Positions 35,528 to 37,636 of a stretch of 37,636 nt of DNA are shown one piece after another. The stretch spans positions 1-37,636 of the forward strand of contig NZ_BONZ01000116.1 of assembly GCF_016862975.1 (NCBI RefSeq), given 5' to 3'. The position numbers and the translations under genes were made by a program. This DNA is from Rugosimonospora africana. GTDB lineage: Bacteria > Actinomycetota > Actinomycetes > Mycobacteriales > Micromonosporaceae. The notes beneath the pieces were generated by a model that was given only the letters and a program-made list of their open reading frames with translations, searched no databases and was not told the origin of the DNA. Position 1 is the first letter of the stretch. Each line of letters starts with the position of its first letter.

Positions 35528-36589
35528 GTGAACGCGCTCTCCTCGCCGCTGCTGCTGGTGATCTTCCTGGGCAGCGCCAGCGTGATCTGGGGTGCCGGCA
35601 TCTTCCTGTCGGACAGCACGGACGTGCTCTGCCACCGTCTGCACCTCGGGGAGGCGCTGGGTGGCGTCATCCTGCTGGCCATCGCCACCAACCTGCCTGA
35701 GGTCGCGATCACCGCGAGCGCCGCCCTGTCACACCAGGTCGGCATCGCCGTGGGCAACATCCTCGGTGGCATCGCCATCCAGACTGCGGTGCTCGCTTTG
35801 CTGGACGCGGTCGGCGTACGGCCCCGCAGGCCGCTGACCTACCTCGCGGCGTCGCTCACCCTGGTGCTCGAATGCGCCCTGGTGCTGGCGATGCTGACGG
35901 TGGTGGTGATGGCCACCCAGCTGCCCGAGTCTCTGATCGTCGCGCGCCTTACCCCCGGTGTGATACTCATCGTCCTGCTCTGGATCATCGGGCTGACCCT
36001 GGTGCGTAAAGCCCGACGCGGGCTGCCCTGGCCGGGAGGCGGAAATGCCGGCGAAAGCCCGGAGAACGGCGGCGAAACGCAGGCGGCGCAGGCGAAGAGG
36101 GCCCGGCTACAGAAAACGAGCCTCGGTAGGGCGGCGCTGGTTTTCGGCGTCGGGGCGGCGGCAACCCTGGTTGCCGGTGTGTTCGCCACCCGCTCCGGAG
36201 AGGTGCTGTTCGGTCGCCTCGGCCTGTCCGGGGTCGTCTTCGGGGCCACCGTGCTCGCGGCCGCCACGGCCCTGCCCGAGGTCACCACCGGGCTCACCTC
36301 CACCAGACTCTGTGACTACCAACTCGCCGTCAGCGACATCCTCGGCGGAAACGCGTTCCTGCCGGTGCTGTTCCTGCTCGCCACCGTGCTGTCCGGGAAG
36401 GCAGTGCTGCCCGCGGCCCACCACAGCGACATCTACCTCACCGCCCTCGGCGGCCTGCTCACCATCGTCTACCTCATCGGCCTGATATTCCGGCCGCGCC
36501 GGCAGTGGCTGCGCATGGGCCCGGACTCGATCGCCGTACTCGTTCTCTACGCCGTCGGCATCGCCGGCCTGGCGTTGATACGAACCTGA
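35528..36589 (+). CDS. Sodium/calcium exchanger family membrane protein (CaCA)
   Basis: The protein has about ten membrane segments in two homologous halves, each with an alpha-repeat: ATNLPEVAITASAALS with GNILGGIAIQ in the first, and AATALPEVTTGLTS with DILGGNAFLP in the second. The acidic residue in each LPE(V) lines the cation site in this superfamily. The central loop is hydrophilic (NAGESPENGGETQAAQAKRA). GTG 35528 (GGGGAGG 5 nt upstream) starts right at the first helix and gives 353 aa; ATG 35486 would give 367 aa. Ion (Ca2+, Na+, K+ or H+) unknown. No box precedes it. Confidence 0.87.
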   Translation: MNALSSPLLLVIFLGSASVIWGAGIFLSDSTDVLCHRLHLGEALGGVILLAIATNLPEVAITASAALSHQVGIAVGNILGGIAIQTAVLALLDAVGVRPRRPLTYLAASLTLVLECALVLAMLTVVVMATQLPESLIVARLTPGVILIVLLWIIGLTLVRKARRGLPWPGGGNAGESPENGGETQAAQAKRARLQKTSLGRAALVFGVGAAATLVAGVFATRSGEVLFGRLGLSGVVFGATVLAAATALPEVTTGLTSTRLCDYQLAVSDILGGNAFLPVLFLLATVLSGKAVLPAAHHSDIYLTALGGLLTIVYLIGLIFRPRRQWLRMGPDSIAVLVLYAVGIAGLALIRT

Positions 36590-36647
36590 ACGCCGCACAG
36601 CGTCCGGGTAGGTCGTCACAACGCTGCCGCACGGCCCGGGCGAACCC

Positions 36648-36661
36648 GGGACTTTGGTCCC
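36648..36661. promoter_or_regulatory. DosR-like box upstream of the DoxX gene
   Basis: GGGACTTTGGTCCC is the copy closest to the mycobacterial DosR core GGGACTWWAGTCCC. It is 90 bp before ATG 36751. Confidence 0.85.
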
Positions 36662-36750
36662 GGCCGCGAGGGCGGTCGGGCCCTGACCCGAATCCGCCGC
36701 GTCGAGCAGGCTGAGAGGCGACAGAAGAGATCGCGACAGAGGAGGACGAC

Positions 36751-37341
36751 ATGAGCATCGCCCCCACCAACCACACTCCGGCACACACCCTGGAACAGGC
36801 CCAGGCCCCCGGCTCACTGCTGACCACCACGGCGGCCAAGGCGCTCGCCGTGCTGCGGGTCGCCACCGGGTTCGTCTTCCTCTGGGCGTTCCTCGACAAG
36901 ACGTTCGGGCTGGGCTACTCGACGACCTCGGCAAAGTCGTGGATCCACGGCGGTTCGCCGACCAAGGGCTTCCTGGCCTCCGTGGACGTCGGACCGTTCC
37001 AGTCGGCGTACCACACGATCGCCGGCACATGGTGGGCGGACTGGTTGTTCATGCTCGGCATGCTCGGCGTCGGGGTGGCACTGATCGTCGGCGTCGGGCT
37101 GCGCGCCGCTGCCACCGCCGGTACGCTGATCATGACGATGATGTGGTTCGGTGAGTTCCCGCTGGCCCGCCACACCGCGACCGGGACGCCCAGCGCGTCC
37201 ACCAACCCGCTGACGGACTACCACTTCATCTACGTCGCGGTGCTGATCGTGCTCGCCGCCACCTACGCCGGCCACGTCTGGGGGTTGGGCCGGCAGTGGG
37301 CCCGGCTTCGGTTCGTGCAGCGCCACCGTTGGCTGATCTGA
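36751..37341 (+). CDS. DoxX-like membrane protein
   Basis: The 196-aa product has four hydrophobic segments: ALAVLRVATGFVFLWAFLDK (about 31-50), WADWLFMLGMLGVGVALIVGVG (about 91-112), AGTLIMTMMWFGE, and FIYVAVLIVLAATYAGHVWG. This matches the DoxX / TQO-small-DoxD type, where relatives are linked to quinone-dependent thiosulfate oxidation or redox balance. The substrate here is unknown. ATG 36751 has GGAGGA upstream. It has its own near-canonical DosR-like box and is followed by two strong terminators, so it is a single-gene transcript. Confidence 0.85.
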   Translation: MSIAPTNHTPAHTLEQAQAPGSLLTTTAAKALAVLRVATGFVFLWAFLDKTFGLGYSTTSAKSWIHGGSPTKGFLASVDVGPFQSAYHTIAGTWWADWLFMLGMLGVGVALIVGVGLRAAATAGTLIMTMMWFGEFPLARHTATGTPSASTNPLTDYHFIYVAVLIVLAATYAGHVWGLGRQWARLRFVQRHRWLI

Positions 37342-37345
37342 ATGA

Positions 37346-37363
37346 CGCGGCCTGCGGGCCGCG
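37346..37363 (+). terminator. First terminator after the DoxX gene
   Basis: CGCGGCC and GGCCGCG pair over 7 bp around TGCG, 5 nt past the stop codon. Confidence 0.65.
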
Positions 37364-37378
37364 CCAGCAAGGCCAGAA

Positions 37379-37417
37379 GCGTCCTGTCCCCGAGGGATCA
37401 CCCTGGGGACAGGACGC
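37379..37417. terminator. Second, long hairpin after the DoxX gene
   Basis: GCGTCCTGTCCCC (37379-37391) pairs perfectly with 37405-37417. An inner AGGG/CCCT extends the stem to 17 bp with one bulged G and an ATCA loop. It marks the right edge of recognisable genes; 37418-37636 shows nothing I can identify. Confidence 0.85.
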
Positions 37418-37636
37418 AATTGGCGTGTGCGGGCCGCGATCGGCGTGGATTTGACGACCATGGTGTTGCCGGCGGAACGGCATGCACAGGCGGAGATCTC
37501 GCTGCCGAGGTTGAGCTGCGATGCGGGCCGCCGTGAGTTCGATCAAGATGTGGATCCCGCGTGAGGGTGTGGGTCGACGGGCTGGGCAGCGTGAAGATGT
37601 ACCGGGTCTGACTACCGGTTGTCGGCCAGCAGTTGG

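Noticed and set aside
37418-37636. Right-end sequence as a gene fragment or mobile element
   Set aside because: All frames are short and unrecognisable, and no terminal repeats or transposase motifs are seen. The window ends too soon to judge.

Overview
The window is very GC-rich, with strong GGAGG-type ribosome binding sites, frequent GTG starts and several probably leaderless promoters. The protein families (DosR/DosS two-component pair, Acg-type nitroreductases, many universal stress proteins) point to a high-GC actinomycete. A filamentous, mostly aerobic lineage such as Micromonosporales or Pseudonocardiales is my guess; I cannot place the genus from sequence alone.

Layout. 0.2-5.3 kb is mixed metabolism: a VIT1/CCC1 transporter, a nucleoside hydrolase, an alpha/beta hydrolase, a nucleotidyltransferase gene broken by an in-frame TAG, and a zinc alcohol dehydrogenase. 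From about 5.3 kb to the right end the window becomes a hypoxia/dormancy island. 5.5-9.1 kb: USP, a truncated hydrogenase-maturation protease, a SHOCT membrane protein, USP-GAPDH and a Cys-rich 66-aa protein. 9.2-11.1 kb: two nitroreductases, one with an in-frame TAG. 11.3-14.6 kb: a DosR-like regulator, two CBS-BON proteins, a USP and an Hsp20 fragment. 14.8-18.4 kb (minus strand): two more nitroreductases and two USPs. 18.5-22.3 kb: phosphoketolase and divergent acetate kinase. 22.3-23.7 kb: a PadR/membrane-protein pair. 23.8-28.3 kb: a GNAT/NDP-forming acyl-CoA synthetase fusion and a DosS-like heme-GAF histidine kinase. 28.4-35.4 kb: a membrane protein divergent from CBS-pflB-pflA, then pyruvate phosphate dikinase. 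35.5-37.3 kb: a cation exchanger and a DoxX-like protein.

How it fits together. About twenty copies of a 14-bp near-palindrome (GGGACYTTCGGCCC, or its reverse GGGCCGAAGGTCCC) lie 35-145 bp upstream of most of these genes and nowhere obvious in the 0-5 kb part. The motif strongly resembles the core of the mycobacterial DosR box, and the regulator encoded here keeps the DosR recognition helix. I infer a local DosR regulon dedicated to oxygen-limited energy metabolism. Phosphoketolase plus acetate kinase gives ATP from sugar phosphates. Pyruvate formate-lyase plus the ADP-forming synthetase gives ATP from pyruvate without phosphotransacetylase. PPDK links PEP, pyruvate, AMP and PPi. A GAPDH and an alcohol dehydrogenase may adjust glycolytic and redox flux. 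USPs, CBS proteins and nitroreductases are the usual DosR companions.

Several genes are damaged. Two are stopped by TAG where Trp is expected, an alpha-crystallin survives only as a C-terminal fragment, and a hydrogenase protease lacks its C-terminal half. I see no tRNA, rRNA, CRISPR array, insertion sequence or phage gene. The first 178 bases and the last 220 bases hold nothing I recognise.
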